Below are positions 1 to 7,465 of a stretch of DNA of 22,934 nucleotides, in pieces. The notes beneath the pieces were generated by a model. That model saw only the letters and a program-made list of their open reading frames with translations, did no database searches and was not told where the DNA came from. The position numbers were made by a program, and so were the translations under genes. Position 1 is the stretch's first letter. Each line of letters opens with the position of its first letter. The stretch covers positions 1 through 22,934 of IMG/VR virus record IMGVR_UViG_3300017963_007667. One strand, given 5' to 3'. This stretch comes from a virus.

Positions 1-165
1 TCAGGGACCGACGATCCGCTCCGTTGCCTCATAGATCTTGTGTTCTGCAAGTTTCTTTTTTGCCTTTGAGGTTGCAGCCTTTCGCACCTCTGGGACAAGA
101 GCCAGCAAGTCAGAGATCGAGGAGGCTTGTTCCAAGGCATTGATCTTGTCGTCAAACTTGGACAT
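1..165 (-). CDS. Small hypothetical protein, 54 aa
   Basis: Complete reading frame from ATG at 165 to TGA at 1-3. A clear AGGAGG site sits four bases upstream of the ATG, which fixes the start. The product is small and mostly charged or helical, with a Lys/Ala-rich middle (AATSKAKKKLAEHK) and no membrane segment or cysteine. It begins eight bases after the stop of the beta-helix gene, so it is probably the next gene of the structural operon. I recognise no family. A small head-completion or tail-assembly accessory role would fit its position between capsid and the presumed tail genes beyond the left edge, but nothing in the sequence shows this. Confidence 0.72.
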   Translation of the reverse strand: MSKFDDKINALEQASSISDLLALVPEVRKAATSKAKKKLAEHKIYEATERIVGP

Positions 166-173
166 GGATCCTC

Positions 174-1151
174 CTACGTTGGTGCCAGGATGCTGAAACC
201 GTTGTCTCCGACCTCAGCCTCTGCCACATCGTCACACATGTTGCCGATCCAGATGTCTGCTGCGCCGCCACTGTACCCACCGGCGACGGAGTAGTCTCCG
301 GTCATGACGTTCTGCGTGACAAGGTTGTCGTCTCCAGGGTTCCCGCCAACGGTCGTGTTCAGGGATTGTACAGCGGTGTAGGCATAGCCGACCTGCTGGA
401 AACGGTTGCCCACAAACTCGCACCCGTTGCACGGAAAGATCGCATGGTTGTCGTTGTCCCAAAAGACACAACCAATGATGTGGTTGCGGTATGGGATTGC
501 CAGGGGAGTTGTCCCCGCGAACAGGCCACAAGCATCGTTCGCTACGTTGTTCCAGAGTTGGAACACACAGTCGATGATCCAGACGTCATAGCAGCCGTGC
601 GACCAGATGCCATACTGCCCTGTGGTCAGGCCGTCAAACAGGCAGTTCTGGATGACGGTACGGATCGCGATGTCATCTGCCCCTGAGTCAGTATGCCGCA
701 ACTCGATGCACGCGGCAGCGGTCTGCCCCAGGAACCGGAATCCCTGGACCATCCAGCCGACTGCGCGCATGTCTAGGGCTGGTTCATCGGCAGCATCTGA
801 CTGCCAGGAGGGGCTGTAGCCGGTAGGCCCTGCCCCGATGATCGAGACGTAACTGGGGCCGGTCACATAGTCGGGCGTGACCACTGACTCCTCAACCGTC
901 CCATTGACCACGATGATAGAATAGTCGGTCAGGAGTGAGGAGCTAACAGCCGCCTGGACGGTCGCCAAGGGCTGTTCTCGGTTGGTTCCGTCCGCGTTGT
1001 CGCTGGCGTCTGCATGGCCAGAGTCAACGTAGAGAACCACAGCGTCGGGGCTCCACCTGAGTCCCTGTGGAGCTTCTGAACCCGGCACCCCAAACTGACC
1101 ACCGAAAAATGGCTTCAGCTTGAGGAGCGGGAAGTGCATGTTTGTGATCAT
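174..1151 (-). CDS. Right-handed beta-helix (pectate-lyase-like) virion protein
   Basis: 325 aa, ATG preceded by AAGGAG. Residues about 40-70 carry the entry motif typical of phage beta-helix proteins (VDSGHAD... then REQPLATVQAAV, like the usual 'PFATIQAAI' of pectin-lyase folds). The rest is repetitive short beta-strands with Asn/Asp/Gly turns and aromatic stacks (for example VIQNCLFDGL, HIIGCVFWDN, CEFVGNRF), as expected of rungs about 22-28 residues long. Such proteins in phages are tailspikes, head fibres or depolymerases. No catalytic residues can be assigned. It follows the capsid and coiled-coil genes directly, an early position for a tailspike, so a capsid-attached fibre or decoration is equally possible. 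Several cysteines lie in the rungs. Confidence 0.75.
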   Translation of the reverse strand: MITNMHFPLLKLKPFFGGQFGVPGSEAPQGLRWSPDAVVLYVDSGHADASDNADGTNREQPLATVQAAVSSSLLTDYSIIVVNGTVEESVVTPDYVTGPSYVSIIGAGPTGYSPSWQSDAADEPALDMRAVGWMVQGFRFLGQTAAACIELRHTDSGADDIAIRTVIQNCLFDGLTTGQYGIWSHGCYDVWIIDCVFQLWNNVANDACGLFAGTTPLAIPYRNHIIGCVFWDNDNHAIFPCNGCEFVGNRFQQVGYAYTAVQSLNTTVGGNPGDDNLVTQNVMTGDYSVAGGYSGGAADIWIGNMCDDVAEAEVGDNGFSILAPT

Positions 1152-1162
1152 GACGTCTCCTT

Positions 1163-1594
1163 CTAGGATGAAACGGAAGGCTTATAGATGTGCATCCCAG
1201 GAGGACTAAAGATCGCCGGTGCATCTGGCGGCGGTTGGGGGATGCCACTTTCCAGGCAGTTGATCTTTTGACGGAGAACCAGTTTGATCGCCTTGGTCGG
1301 TTCAATGGGGCGCATCATACGGATCGCTGCCATTTCGTCGGCCAGACGAAAATGCCGGTCGCTCTCTCGGGCTGCCAGAAAAGTGTACTGATCCTCCTTT
1401 GCCGCGTCTAGATCCTTGACTTCGATCAGACCCAGAAAGGTAGCATGCTCTTCCGACCCAAAGGCTATGTAGTCGGATCGCTCCTCGGGGCGTGCCGCCT
1501 TGTCTGGAGGTACGACCCCGAGTTGCTCAAGCATCGCTTGCATCTGCGCGACTTGTTCCCTGAGTGCCTTTACTTCTTGTGCCGTTGTTGCCAT
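1163..1594 (-). CDS. Hypothetical protein with N-terminal coiled coil (possible head accessory)
   Basis: 143 aa, ATG after a purine-rich GGAGGGGG site. Residues about 5-26 form a heptad-like helix (EVKALREQVAQMQAMLEQL), then a Pro-containing break and a second charged helical region (about 50-110), ending in a Pro-rich tail (GIPQPPPDAPAIF). It sits between the major capsid gene and the beta-helix gene with short gaps, so it is co-transcribed with virion genes. The oligomerising helix at the start is compatible with a head or head-tail joining accessory, but I do not recognise the family. Confidence 0.72.
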   Translation of the reverse strand: MATTAQEVKALREQVAQMQAMLEQLGVVPPDKAARPEERSDYIAFGSEEHATFLGLIEVKDLDAAKEDQYTFLAARESDRHFRLADEMAAIRMMRPIEPTKAIKLVLRQKINCLESGIPQPPPDAPAIFSPPGMHIYKPSVSS

Positions 1595-1618
1595 TTTTCC
1601 CCCTCCCTAGGGTAGAGT

Positions 1619-2752
1619 CTAGGCGACGGTTCCGCTGGAGTAGTAACCGCCACGAAAATCAAACCAGTTGCCTTCCGTCGAGTCGACATAGGTCCCGAAC
1701 ACATCCATGACCTTGAGCACCACATTGCCGGTATCAAAGTCTCCCATCATCGGCTCAACCGCTGCACCCGCACCGAGCATTGAGGTTACAGCCTCGATGT
1801 CGGACTTTTTGCGGAAGATCTTTGGTCCTGCCCATCCCGACATGCGCGCCAGCACGAACGGACGGATGTTATTTTCTGTCCAGGCCGGGAACCCGTACCA
1901 AGGGAGGTTGGGCGCTGTGCCCGCCATGTAGGGGTCCTCGATGGGGGTGAAGTTCCTGGCGACGTTGACAGCATTGGTCGCCAGTTCAGGAACCAGTTCA
2001 CTGTTCAAGATCTGGAGGACCGTGTCTGCGAGGCCAGCGTGATGGACGATGTACCGCAGGGAGGCATTGATCGGCTCATTGCGGGCATCGACCCGCTGAT
2101 TGTAGGCCATCCGGGCCTCAGAGACTCGGGCCGAGGTCAAACGTCCGTTCTGGGAGTAGAGTGCACCCAGGCCGGTGAGTCGGGCGATCGATACGGCGTT
2201 GGTGTACATTCGGGAGACGAACTTTTCCAGGGTTCGGCGTGCGGCCTCACCCATTTGTCGGGCCGTGTCCTCAAAATAGCCCAGATCGTCGTTGCGAATG
2301 GCCTCCCAGGAAAAGTCAAACTGCTTCTCCCACCGAGAGACCCGATAGGACCGGGCGGTTGCGTCATCGACGGAGCCGGGACGCGCCTGTCCCTTTTCGC
2401 CCACCAGTTCCAGGTCATCAAGAGAGCCGCGATTCTGGTAACGGTCGTGCGGCAAAAAGTTGGTCAGTGTATCCATCCAGACCAGAGGCTCAAAGGCGAA
2501 AACCTTTTTCTCATAGCCGGGGATCGCCAGTCGGCTCACAAACGTCTGGATCGCGTTTGTAAAGTCTGCACTGGTCATGGTCTCCTGAAGCAGGAGGTTG
2601 TTGGTTCCGGTTGGTGACATGCCTGAGAGGTTGTGATCGATGTCCTCAAACAGGCCCTGGCATTCTGCCAGTCGTTCTGGAGTCGCCCCAGCGTCAGCGA
2701 GTTCGCCTTTCCAGGTCTCGCACATCGCTCGGAGCAGTTTCCTTGTGATCAT
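1619..2752 (-). CDS. Major capsid protein (HK97 fold)
   Basis: 377 aa; ATG preceded by AGGAGG six bases away. Residues 135-180 carry the signature region of HK97-type capsid proteins (SYRVSRWEKQFDFSWEAIRN followed by DDLGYF and an ARQMGEAARRTLEKF helix), which matches the spine-helix/E-loop area of many phage capsid proteins. The N-terminal about 75 residues are helical and may act as a delta domain removed by the protease encoded just upstream. This is inferred from gene order, because no cleavage site can be read. The C-terminal half has the mixed beta/alpha P-domain style (GFPAWTENNIRPF, ending in VLKVMDVFGTYVDSTEGNWFDF). Order protease/scaffold, decoration, capsid is the usual siphovirus head order and supports the call. 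Confidence 0.9.
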   Translation of the reverse strand: MITRKLLRAMCETWKGELADAGATPERLAECQGLFEDIDHNLSGMSPTGTNNLLLQETMTSADFTNAIQTFVSRLAIPGYEKKVFAFEPLVWMDTLTNFLPHDRYQNRGSLDDLELVGEKGQARPGSVDDATARSYRVSRWEKQFDFSWEAIRNDDLGYFEDTARQMGEAARRTLEKFVSRMYTNAVSIARLTGLGALYSQNGRLTSARVSEARMAYNQRVDARNEPINASLRYIVHHAGLADTVLQILNSELVPELATNAVNVARNFTPIEDPYMAGTAPNLPWYGFPAWTENNIRPFVLARMSGWAGPKIFRKKSDIEAVTSMLGAGAAVEPMMGDFDTGNVVLKVMDVFGTYVDSTEGNWFDFRGGYYSSGTVA

Positions 2753-2800
2753 GATGATCCTCCTATGATCTCTGTTCAGTAGGTCAGTACGCCCCGAGAT

Positions 2801-3400
2801 CTAGATGTCGCGGGTTGCGTTGGTCAAAACGATGCAGAATACCTGTTCTACCAGCGAGTTGGCCAGGGCCGTGTCGAACGTTGGTGCCTCGTTCGGGCCA
2901 CCGGCGAACGAGTCTCCCATTTCATCCTGGCAGTAGGTCAGGTAACCAGCCAGGGGGTTGTCGTCGCCGTTTTCGTTCAAGGGAGACATAGAGAGAGTCA
3001 CACCCTCCCCGATGTCATCTGAGTCATCGACATAGACCGGCTGTCCAGGCTGTGGGGTCTGCTCGAACGTAGCTGGCACCCCAGCCACATACGTCAAGAC
3101 GTTAGCGACATAGTCTCGGATGATCATGCCGGGGGCAATGTTGACCACGATAAAATCATAGTCTCCATTGATCGAGTTCTCTGCAACGGTATAGACAACG
3201 CCGGTGAGGAGTTGACCACGGAAAGCAGCGGTGCGTTCACCGATCGCCACCACTGGGTGATGACCGGGCTCCAATTCGTCCTTGGTTCCCGATCGGCTAT
3301 TGTCTGAGATGGGCCAAATGTCTTTTTCGTGAACGTTGAACGGGATCAGCGGCCCTGAACTCTGTTCCCAGTCTGTGCCTGTACGGAAAGTTGCTGGCAT
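2801..3400 (-). CDS. Putative capsid decoration / cement protein
   Basis: 199 aa. The start is ATG at 3400 with a TAGGAGGAATATCC leader (AGGAGG, seven-base spacing). The product is beta-rich and acidic, with no membrane segment. Residues about 60-110 (GQLLTGVVYTVAENSINGDYDFIVVNIAPGMIIRDYV) suggest a small barrel like those of cement proteins. It lies exactly between the protease/scaffold and the major capsid gene, the classic slot for lambda gpD-like or DUF2190-like decoration proteins. The assignment rests on position and general character, not on a diagnostic motif. It could also be another head-stabilising protein. Confidence 0.62.
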   Translation of the reverse strand: MPATFRTGTDWEQSSGPLIPFNVHEKDIWPISDNSRSGTKDELEPGHHPVVAIGERTAAFRGQLLTGVVYTVAENSINGDYDFIVVNIAPGMIIRDYVANVLTYVAGVPATFEQTPQPGQPVYVDDSDDIGEGVTLSMSPLNENGDDNPLAGYLTYCQDEMGDSFAGGPNEAPTFDTALANSLVEQVFCIVLTNATRDI

Positions 3401-3443
3401 TGGATATTCCTCCTATAGCTAGGTCTGGTTGATGGGTAGAGTC

Positions 3444-3944
3444 CTAGAGCCTCTGGGAGTAGGTCGGATCGACCTCTGCCATAATGGCCTTGAACCTGTC
3501 CCGTGCATTTTTCTCCCGCTCCGCGGCTGTGACCTGTTTGGGAGTCTCTGGCTCACTCTCGCCCAAAGCGAATGGGCGACCCGCACCGGTCTGGAGAGAC
3601 GTGACAAACTCTGTCATCTCCCGAATGGCTTGGTCCAGTTCCTCCCGGCTGGCATAGCTCGAGCGGACCAGGAATGACTTGGCGTCAGGAGAGAGGTCCG
3701 ATTCATCTAGCACATCCTGGACCTGATCGGGAGTGAACTCGGGAGCTGCTTCCGTGGTCTCTGCAGAATCCGGTTCGGTCTCCGATTCAGGAGCGGGATC
3801 GGCGTCGGTCTCGGGAGCCTCTGCCTCCGGTGCCTCGTCGTCCTGGGTTGCTTCTGCTTCTGGGGCTTCGGTTTCCTGTTCCTCGATAGGGACTTTCTCC
3901 TGTTCCCCCTCCGTGATGGTTTCTTTCTGGTCCTTGTCGTTCAT
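3444..3944 (-). CDS. Nested scaffolding protein from internal start (predicted)
   Basis: Within the protease-scaffold frame, Met347 (ATG at 3944) is preceded by GGAAGGAGATCCGACC, a near-ideal ribosome site with AGGAG eight bases upstream. It falls exactly at the junction between the protease core and the acidic scaffold tail. Translation from here would give a 166-aa scaffold (MNDKDQKETITEGEQ... to the same C-terminus). Nested scaffolds sharing the protease C-terminus are known in lambda (C/Nu3) and related phages. That the site is used here is inference from the sequence and from this precedent. Confidence 0.55.
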   Translation of the reverse strand: MNDKDQKETITEGEQEKVPIEEQETEAPEAEATQDDEAPEAEAPETDADPAPESETEPDSAETTEAAPEFTPDQVQDVLDESDLSPDAKSFLVRSSYASREELDQAIREMTEFVTSLQTGAGRPFALGESEPETPKQVTAAEREKNARDRFKAIMAEVDPTYSQRL

Positions 3945-4982
3945 GGTCGGATCTCCTTCCATTTCAGAGAGGGACAGTGCGTGCCCCCCTGCACCTGCCT
4001 TTGAGACGAGATCGACGCTGGACGCATCAGTGATCTCCTCTACGATAAAAGCCTTGCGCCCGGCGTGCTCTCCCATTCGGCCTAGGCCAGAAGCATAGAT
4101 CGAACAATGTAGGGAGGAGAGCTCCCCGGCGTCGGCCCGGTTGCGGGTCTTTTCGGCCATGTCTGGATCGTAGATCAGGAACTGCCCGACAAGGCCGTGT
4201 TCAGAGAGGCCCACGACGGATCGGACTTTGCCGACTTTGGTACGTTCGCTCTTTTCCGTTTCCTTGTGGTTGGTAGCGTACACGTCCACGCCCTCAAAGA
4301 CCGATCCGTCGCGTTCCAGTAGCTGGGGAGAGTAGTACCGGTTATCCCTGGTGTTACCCATCCCCGGCTTGACGATCACAAAATCGACCAGAACAGGGAG
4401 TCGGCGCGGGTTCTCTGCCGTGACCGCTAGCTCCTCGAGTTCTGCCTGATCGCGTTCAGAGAGGGAGAGGACGTTGCCGGTCTCCTCCATATCCCCATCA
4501 GAGAGGGAGAGACCTACAACCTGTAGGAACTCCCCAAAGAGAGCCGAGAGAGCCGTTCCCTTGTCGTCTATCTCTGGATCATTCAGCGTGTTGTGCATCA
4601 GCATCCAGAGTTGGGCCATTCTCTCTTGGAGGTCTGCGACCTGTTCCTGGGCCTCGATCTCCTTGTCAAGGTCAGAGAAGGACGTTGCCGACCAGGAGTA
4701 GTGATCAGGGACCATCCACCCTTGGTATTCTTGGAGGTTGGGATCATCGGTCTGCTGATCGTCCACCGGTTGCTCAATCTCTTTTTGCAGTAGAGTCATT
4801 TCCTGTTCCTCCAAGGTAGAGTTGGCGATACGGATCGCTCTCGCCTCACATGTTTTGGTCGTGCCGCCATCATCTAGGCACTTGGCTAGGGCCGAGTTGG
4901 CGGCAGCGGCCCAGGCTTTTTTCTGCTTGTCGGTCTTGGCCTTTTTGGTATGCTTGGTGGCATCAGACGGTTCCCAGGGCAT
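3444..4982 (-). CDS. Prohead protease fused to scaffolding domain
   Basis: 512 aa from ATG at 4982 (an in-frame GTG at 4985 is also possible; AAGGA lies five bases before the GTG and eight before the ATG). Domain order: residues 1-55 are the ChaB-like lysine-rich start seen in phage head proteases (MPWEPSDATKHTKKAKTDKQ..., CLDDGG, ARAIRIANS); 100-190 helical linker; about 195-340 protease core. Candidate catalytic residues are His239 (YATNHKE) and Ser294 (ELSSLHCSI). The following SSVDLVSKAGAGG (321-333) matches the conserved strand of prohead proteases. Residues 347-435 are very acidic and Pro/Ala/Thr/Glu-rich, and the end is helical, as in scaffold domains that are digested during maturation. 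It precedes decoration and capsid genes. An internal start for a free scaffold is listed separately. Confidence 0.85.
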   Translation of the reverse strand: MPWEPSDATKHTKKAKTDKQKKAWAAAANSALAKCLDDGGTTKTCEARAIRIANSTLEEQEMTLLQKEIEQPVDDQQTDDPNLQEYQGWMVPDHYSWSATSFSDLDKEIEAQEQVADLQERMAQLWMLMHNTLNDPEIDDKGTALSALFGEFLQVVGLSLSDGDMEETGNVLSLSERDQAELEELAVTAENPRRLPVLVDFVIVKPGMGNTRDNRYYSPQLLERDGSVFEGVDVYATNHKETEKSERTKVGKVRSVVGLSEHGLVGQFLIYDPDMAEKTRNRADAGELSSLHCSIYASGLGRMGEHAGRKAFIVEEITDASSVDLVSKAGAGGHALSLSEMEGDPTMNDKDQKETITEGEQEKVPIEEQETEAPEAEATQDDEAPEAEAPETDADPAPESETEPDSAETTEAAPEFTPDQVQDVLDESDLSPDAKSFLVRSSYASREELDQAIREMTEFVTSLQTGAGRPFALGESEPETPKQVTAAEREKNARDRFKAIMAEVDPTYSQRL

Positions 4983-5028
4983 CACGAAATTCCTTGCGGG
5001 GGCATGTCGCTATCGTGCCTCGACATTC

Positions 5029-5592
5029 TTACCCCTCATACTCATGGAGGCCAAAGTAAAAGTCCATCCAACCATCGACTGCACCGGGAACCTTGCACTG
5101 AGCCCAGAGCAAAGAGCCTGCGGGAGCACGACCCGTCTGAACAGGGATGATACCCGTCTCTTTTTGCACCGAGGCCCCATAGACGAACTCAGTATAGGTG
5201 CCCGCCGCTAGAGCCGCGGCCCCGCTTGCACCACGACCCACCCGAACGAAGTAGGTAGAGGCTCGCTCCGTGTCATCCACGATGAACTGGTGAGGGTCAA
5301 AGTAGGCTTTGCCTACCACGGTCGGTGTATCCGTACCGCCCAGTATCTGGACCCACGTCCCCCAGTCATCATTGCCTGCGTCAATGCGGAACGGCCCGTT
5401 GCCTGAACCGATCTCGTCCGCAGCATGATCCGTCAGATTGGGCACCGCAGCGACCTCAAACCAACGTGCTGCACTGTGCAGGTGCCTTTCGATCTCATGC
5501 ACCTTATAGGCCAGGGAGTTGTTTGTCCCGAGAAGGCCCTCAACCGTTTTCCGATCAATAAGTTCTGTACTTGTCTGCGTGTATCTTGGCAT
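5029..5592 (-). CDS. Putative virion structural protein, 187 aa
   Basis: The ATG overlaps the stop of the upstream gene (TAATG), so translation is probably coupled. Residues 10-45 are helical (TELIDRKTVEGLL... YKVHEIERHLHSAARWFEV). The remainder is beta-rich with aromatic and Gly-rich strands (GPFRIDAGNDDWGTWVQILG, YFVRVGRGASGAAA, YTEFVYGASVQKETG, ending MDFYFGLHEYEG), resembling a jelly-roll or beta-sandwich virion protein with an N-terminal anchoring helix. It shares the first four residues MPRY with the preceding gene product. No named family is recognised. Its place directly before the protease/scaffold gene suggests a particle component such as a head fibre or accessory protein. Confidence 0.7.
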   Translation of the reverse strand: MPRYTQTSTELIDRKTVEGLLGTNNSLAYKVHEIERHLHSAARWFEVAAVPNLTDHAADEIGSGNGPFRIDAGNDDWGTWVQILGGTDTPTVVGKAYFDPHQFIVDDTERASTYFVRVGRGASGAAALAAGTYTEFVYGASVQKETGIIPVQTGRAPAGSLLWAQCKVPGAVDGWMDFYFGLHEYEG

Positions 5593-6437
5593 TATTGCAC
5601 CCTATGTCCTATGCCCAGGATATACATGGAGTCCAATCCGGTTAGGTCATCATGAATGACCATTCTCAACTCATCCCGGCCTCCTGGTGTGAGCACTCCG
5701 CTTGTAGTCCCACGCAAGCGAATGGTTACCCCCCAGGCATATCGGAACTCGGCCCGAACCAGAACGGTATAGCTGCCTGCTCCACCTTTGTCAGTGTACA
5801 CTGTCTGAACGCCAGTGAACAGAGTCATGTCCCCGTTCCTACGAGCAGTGCCAAGGTTGTTGATCTCGCCTGTCTCGCCGTTCAACTGGTACAGCTCGAC
5901 CCCGTTGGTCAGTGCTGCCAAATCTCCAAACAGGGACTCGTCTGGCTGGCTGGAGCAATTGATAAAAATATGCATCTCTGTCACATCGAGATCATAGGCA
6001 GGCAGAGAAGCCGTGTAACTGACTATGGGAGTCACAGAGCCATTGACCGCAAGGTCAACGTTGATCTCCTCAACCTGGGTGCCTATGGCATAGTCGGTAT
6101 TGATCACACGATCCATCGTCAGGGTATTGACCGCTACGGATACTACATAGCCGATATATCCCTCTGTTGCTGTACCGATGGCGATCCATTCACCGCCAGT
6201 CAACCCGTGACCAGCCGACACGACTACCGTGTAGTCGCCGGGGGATGCAGCGCTGGCTAGAGTCATCACATTGCCAGCGAGATACAGAAACGGTCCAAAC
6301 ACAAGGTTGGTATGCTGATCCTGTTGGTTGATCGCCAGGGCACCAACACCAATCTCAGGATCGATCTTGATCGGGAGAATGGAACCACCCCACCCGGTCA
6401 ACCCATAGATTAGGTTAGAACCAGCATATCTGGGCAT
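5592..6437 (-). CDS. Putative beta-rich virion structural protein, 281 aa
   Basis: I start this at ATG 6437, two bases after the stop of the upstream gene; an 18-residue upstream extension would lie inside that gene and has an unlikely composition. The protein begins MPRYAGSNLIYGL. Residues about 60-115 form a barrel-like segment (VMTLASAASPGDYTVVVSAGHGLTGGEWIAIG) of a kind frequent in phage tail and fibre proteins, where 'GHGLTxGxxI' marks a small beta domain. The second half is also beta-rich. No enzyme motif, signal peptide or membrane span is seen. It belongs to a four-gene overlapping set under the promoter at 7394-7423. Confidence 0.72.
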   Translation of the reverse strand: MPRYAGSNLIYGLTGWGGSILPIKIDPEIGVGALAINQQDQHTNLVFGPFLYLAGNVMTLASAASPGDYTVVVSAGHGLTGGEWIAIGTATEGYIGYVVSVAVNTLTMDRVINTDYAIGTQVEEINVDLAVNGSVTPIVSYTASLPAYDLDVTEMHIFINCSSQPDESLFGDLAALTNGVELYQLNGETGEINNLGTARRNGDMTLFTGVQTVYTDKGGAGSYTVLVRAEFRYAWGVTIRLRGTTSGVLTPGGRDELRMVIHDDLTGLDSMYILGIGHRVQ

Positions 6438-6439
6438 CG

Positions 6440-6829
6440 CTACACCACCGCGTATGGTACGTTCACAGAGCCAGCCCCACCGCCTCCACATTGCAGAGTG
6501 ATCTTGAGGTCAGAATAGACTGTGAATCCTTCGACCAAGACGCCATCGTCGTCAGCTACCGCCCAGACATTCTCTTGGAACTTGCGGTAGTTGGTTCCGT
6601 CGATCTTGTGATAGACACTGATCGTGGTCTGCTGGGTGACGTTGACCATATCCAACCAGATCGATCCGATGTGGACGGGAGAGGCGATAGCCTGATCGAG
6701 CAAGGTTTGCTCTGTATTGTCGGTTTCATCATAGGAAAAAGTAGCAGAGATCGCGGGGATGTCGCCAAGGACGACGCCACCGCCAGCGGCTGTAGGAGAC
6801 TGGTTAACGAGGGAGGTCGTTCGCTTCAT
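6440..6829 (-). CDS. Putative small beta-sandwich virion protein, 129 aa
   Basis: The ATG overlaps the stop of the upstream gene as ATGA. After a Gly-rich N-terminus (SPTAAGGGVVLGD) the protein is almost all strand-like: ISATFSYDETDNTEQTLLD, IGSIWLDMVNVTQQTTISVYHKIDG, FTVYSDLKITLQCGGGG. The 'TISVYHKIDGTNYRKF' segment is typical of small jelly-roll proteins near phage head or fibre genes. Coupled translation with both neighbours suggests the four products are made together, perhaps as one complex. Function is not recognised. Confidence 0.7.
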   Translation of the reverse strand: MKRTTSLVNQSPTAAGGGVVLGDIPAISATFSYDETDNTEQTLLDQAIASPVHIGSIWLDMVNVTQQTTISVYHKIDGTNYRKFQENVWAVADDDGVLVEGFTVYSDLKITLQCGGGGAGSVNVPYAVV

Positions 6830-7302
6830 GCTAGTTCTCCTATCACGCCAAGAGTACCGGGAGTACCAACGGCCCCTGACTCTCGGGCGACGATGCGGTA
6901 TCGCTCCACATTGCCAGAAAGGGGGACGTCAACAGCAAAAGTCTCGACTGCCGCGCCTGTGGCTTGGTAGGTGTAGTACTCTCGCTGTAGGTCGCTTTGG
7001 GTGTCTGCACCGGGGACGACCGCACCGGCTGCATAGATGGGTTGGCGGTGCCATGCCTGTTGGCCTGCGGGGACGGTCGCGGTAGCAGAGAAGGGAGAGA
7101 TCTCCAGGTAGTAGTCAAACGCACCTCCCACACCACCCCGAGTATAGGTAAAATGTAGGTGCAGGGTCTGGGCGTACGCACTGAGTTGGGTTACGGGAGT
7201 GGTCCATGCCCCGGCAGCGGGGAGAGCCGCGGCAGCAAGGATCTCTTGCTGGTTACTGTGCCCGGTTGGATAGGGCCACAATGGATCGTTTGGGCTGCGC
7301 AT
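6826..7302 (-). CDS. Putative beta-rich virion protein, first gene of the structural operon
   Basis: 158 aa. I prefer ATG at 7302 (TTGAGGAGTGACT leader, AGGAG five bases away) over the in-frame GTG at 7308, which overlaps the ribosome site. The protein is rich in Ala, Gly, Thr and Tyr with strand-like stretches (LHLHFTYTRGG, FDYYLEISPF, ETFAVDVPL, ERYRIVARESG), with no membrane span. It resembles the next gene product in size and style, and both may be beta-sandwich appendage or decoration proteins. It is the first cistron downstream of the minus promoter at 7394-7423 and its hairpin leader. No named family is recognised. Confidence 0.7.
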   Translation of the reverse strand: MRSPNDPLWPYPTGHSNQQEILAAAALPAAGAWTTPVTQLSAYAQTLHLHFTYTRGGVGGAFDYYLEISPFSATATVPAGQQAWHRQPIYAAGAVVPGADTQSDLQREYYTYQATGAAVETFAVDVPLSGNVERYRIVARESGAVGTPGTLGVIGELA

Positions 7303-7324
7303 AGTCACTCCTCAAGGTAAAACG

Positions 7325-7367
7325 AAAACGGGCCACCCCTCCCTATGGAGGTAGTGCGGCCCGTTTT
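7325..7367 (-). promoter_or_regulatory. Terminator-like hairpin in the leader of the structural operon
   Basis: The outer stem AAAACGGGCC / GGCCCGTTTT is perfect over 10 bp. Inside it a second near-perfect helix of about 9 bp can form (CACT-CCTCC against GGAGGGGTG with one bulged A). On the minus strand the stem is followed by TTTTCGTTTT, so it has the form of an intrinsic terminator. It lies between the promoter at 7394-7423 and the first cistron at 7302, so it would act as an attenuator or antitermination target unless bypassed. The symmetry means it may also stop plus-strand transcription. Confidence 0.7.
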
Positions 7368-7393
7368 CCGCTGGGTAGTATTCTGCTGAGATC

Positions 7394-7423
7394 ATTGTAC
7401 CATAGGAGGCATCGGATTGTCAA
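7394..7423 (-). promoter_or_regulatory. Sigma70-type promoter for the structural operon
   Basis: On the minus strand: -35 TTGACA (7423-7418), 18-bp spacer, -10 TACAAT (7399-7394) preceded by ATGG. Predicted start is near 7387. It drives the genes from 7302 leftward and is back to back with the plus promoter at 7431; the two -35 boxes are only seven bases apart, so two polymerases could hardly bind at once. Confidence 0.8.
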
Positions 7424-7430
7424 GAGAGCA

Positions 7431-7459
7431 TTGACTTGGAGGTCTGGATCTGGTATAAT
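7431..7459 (+). promoter_or_regulatory. Sigma70-type promoter for small RNA
   Basis: -35 TTGACT (7431-7436), 17-bp spacer, -10 TATAAT (7454-7459) with TGG just upstream of the -10. Predicted start is about 7464-7467. It points away from the structural operon into a region with no credible gene, which ends in a strong terminator at 7566-7603. Confidence 0.82.
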
Positions 7460-7465
7460 GGGGAC

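Noticed and set aside
2039-2617. 192-aa plus-strand frame within the capsid gene region
   Set aside because: Shadow of the major capsid gene in the other strand; no ribosome site.
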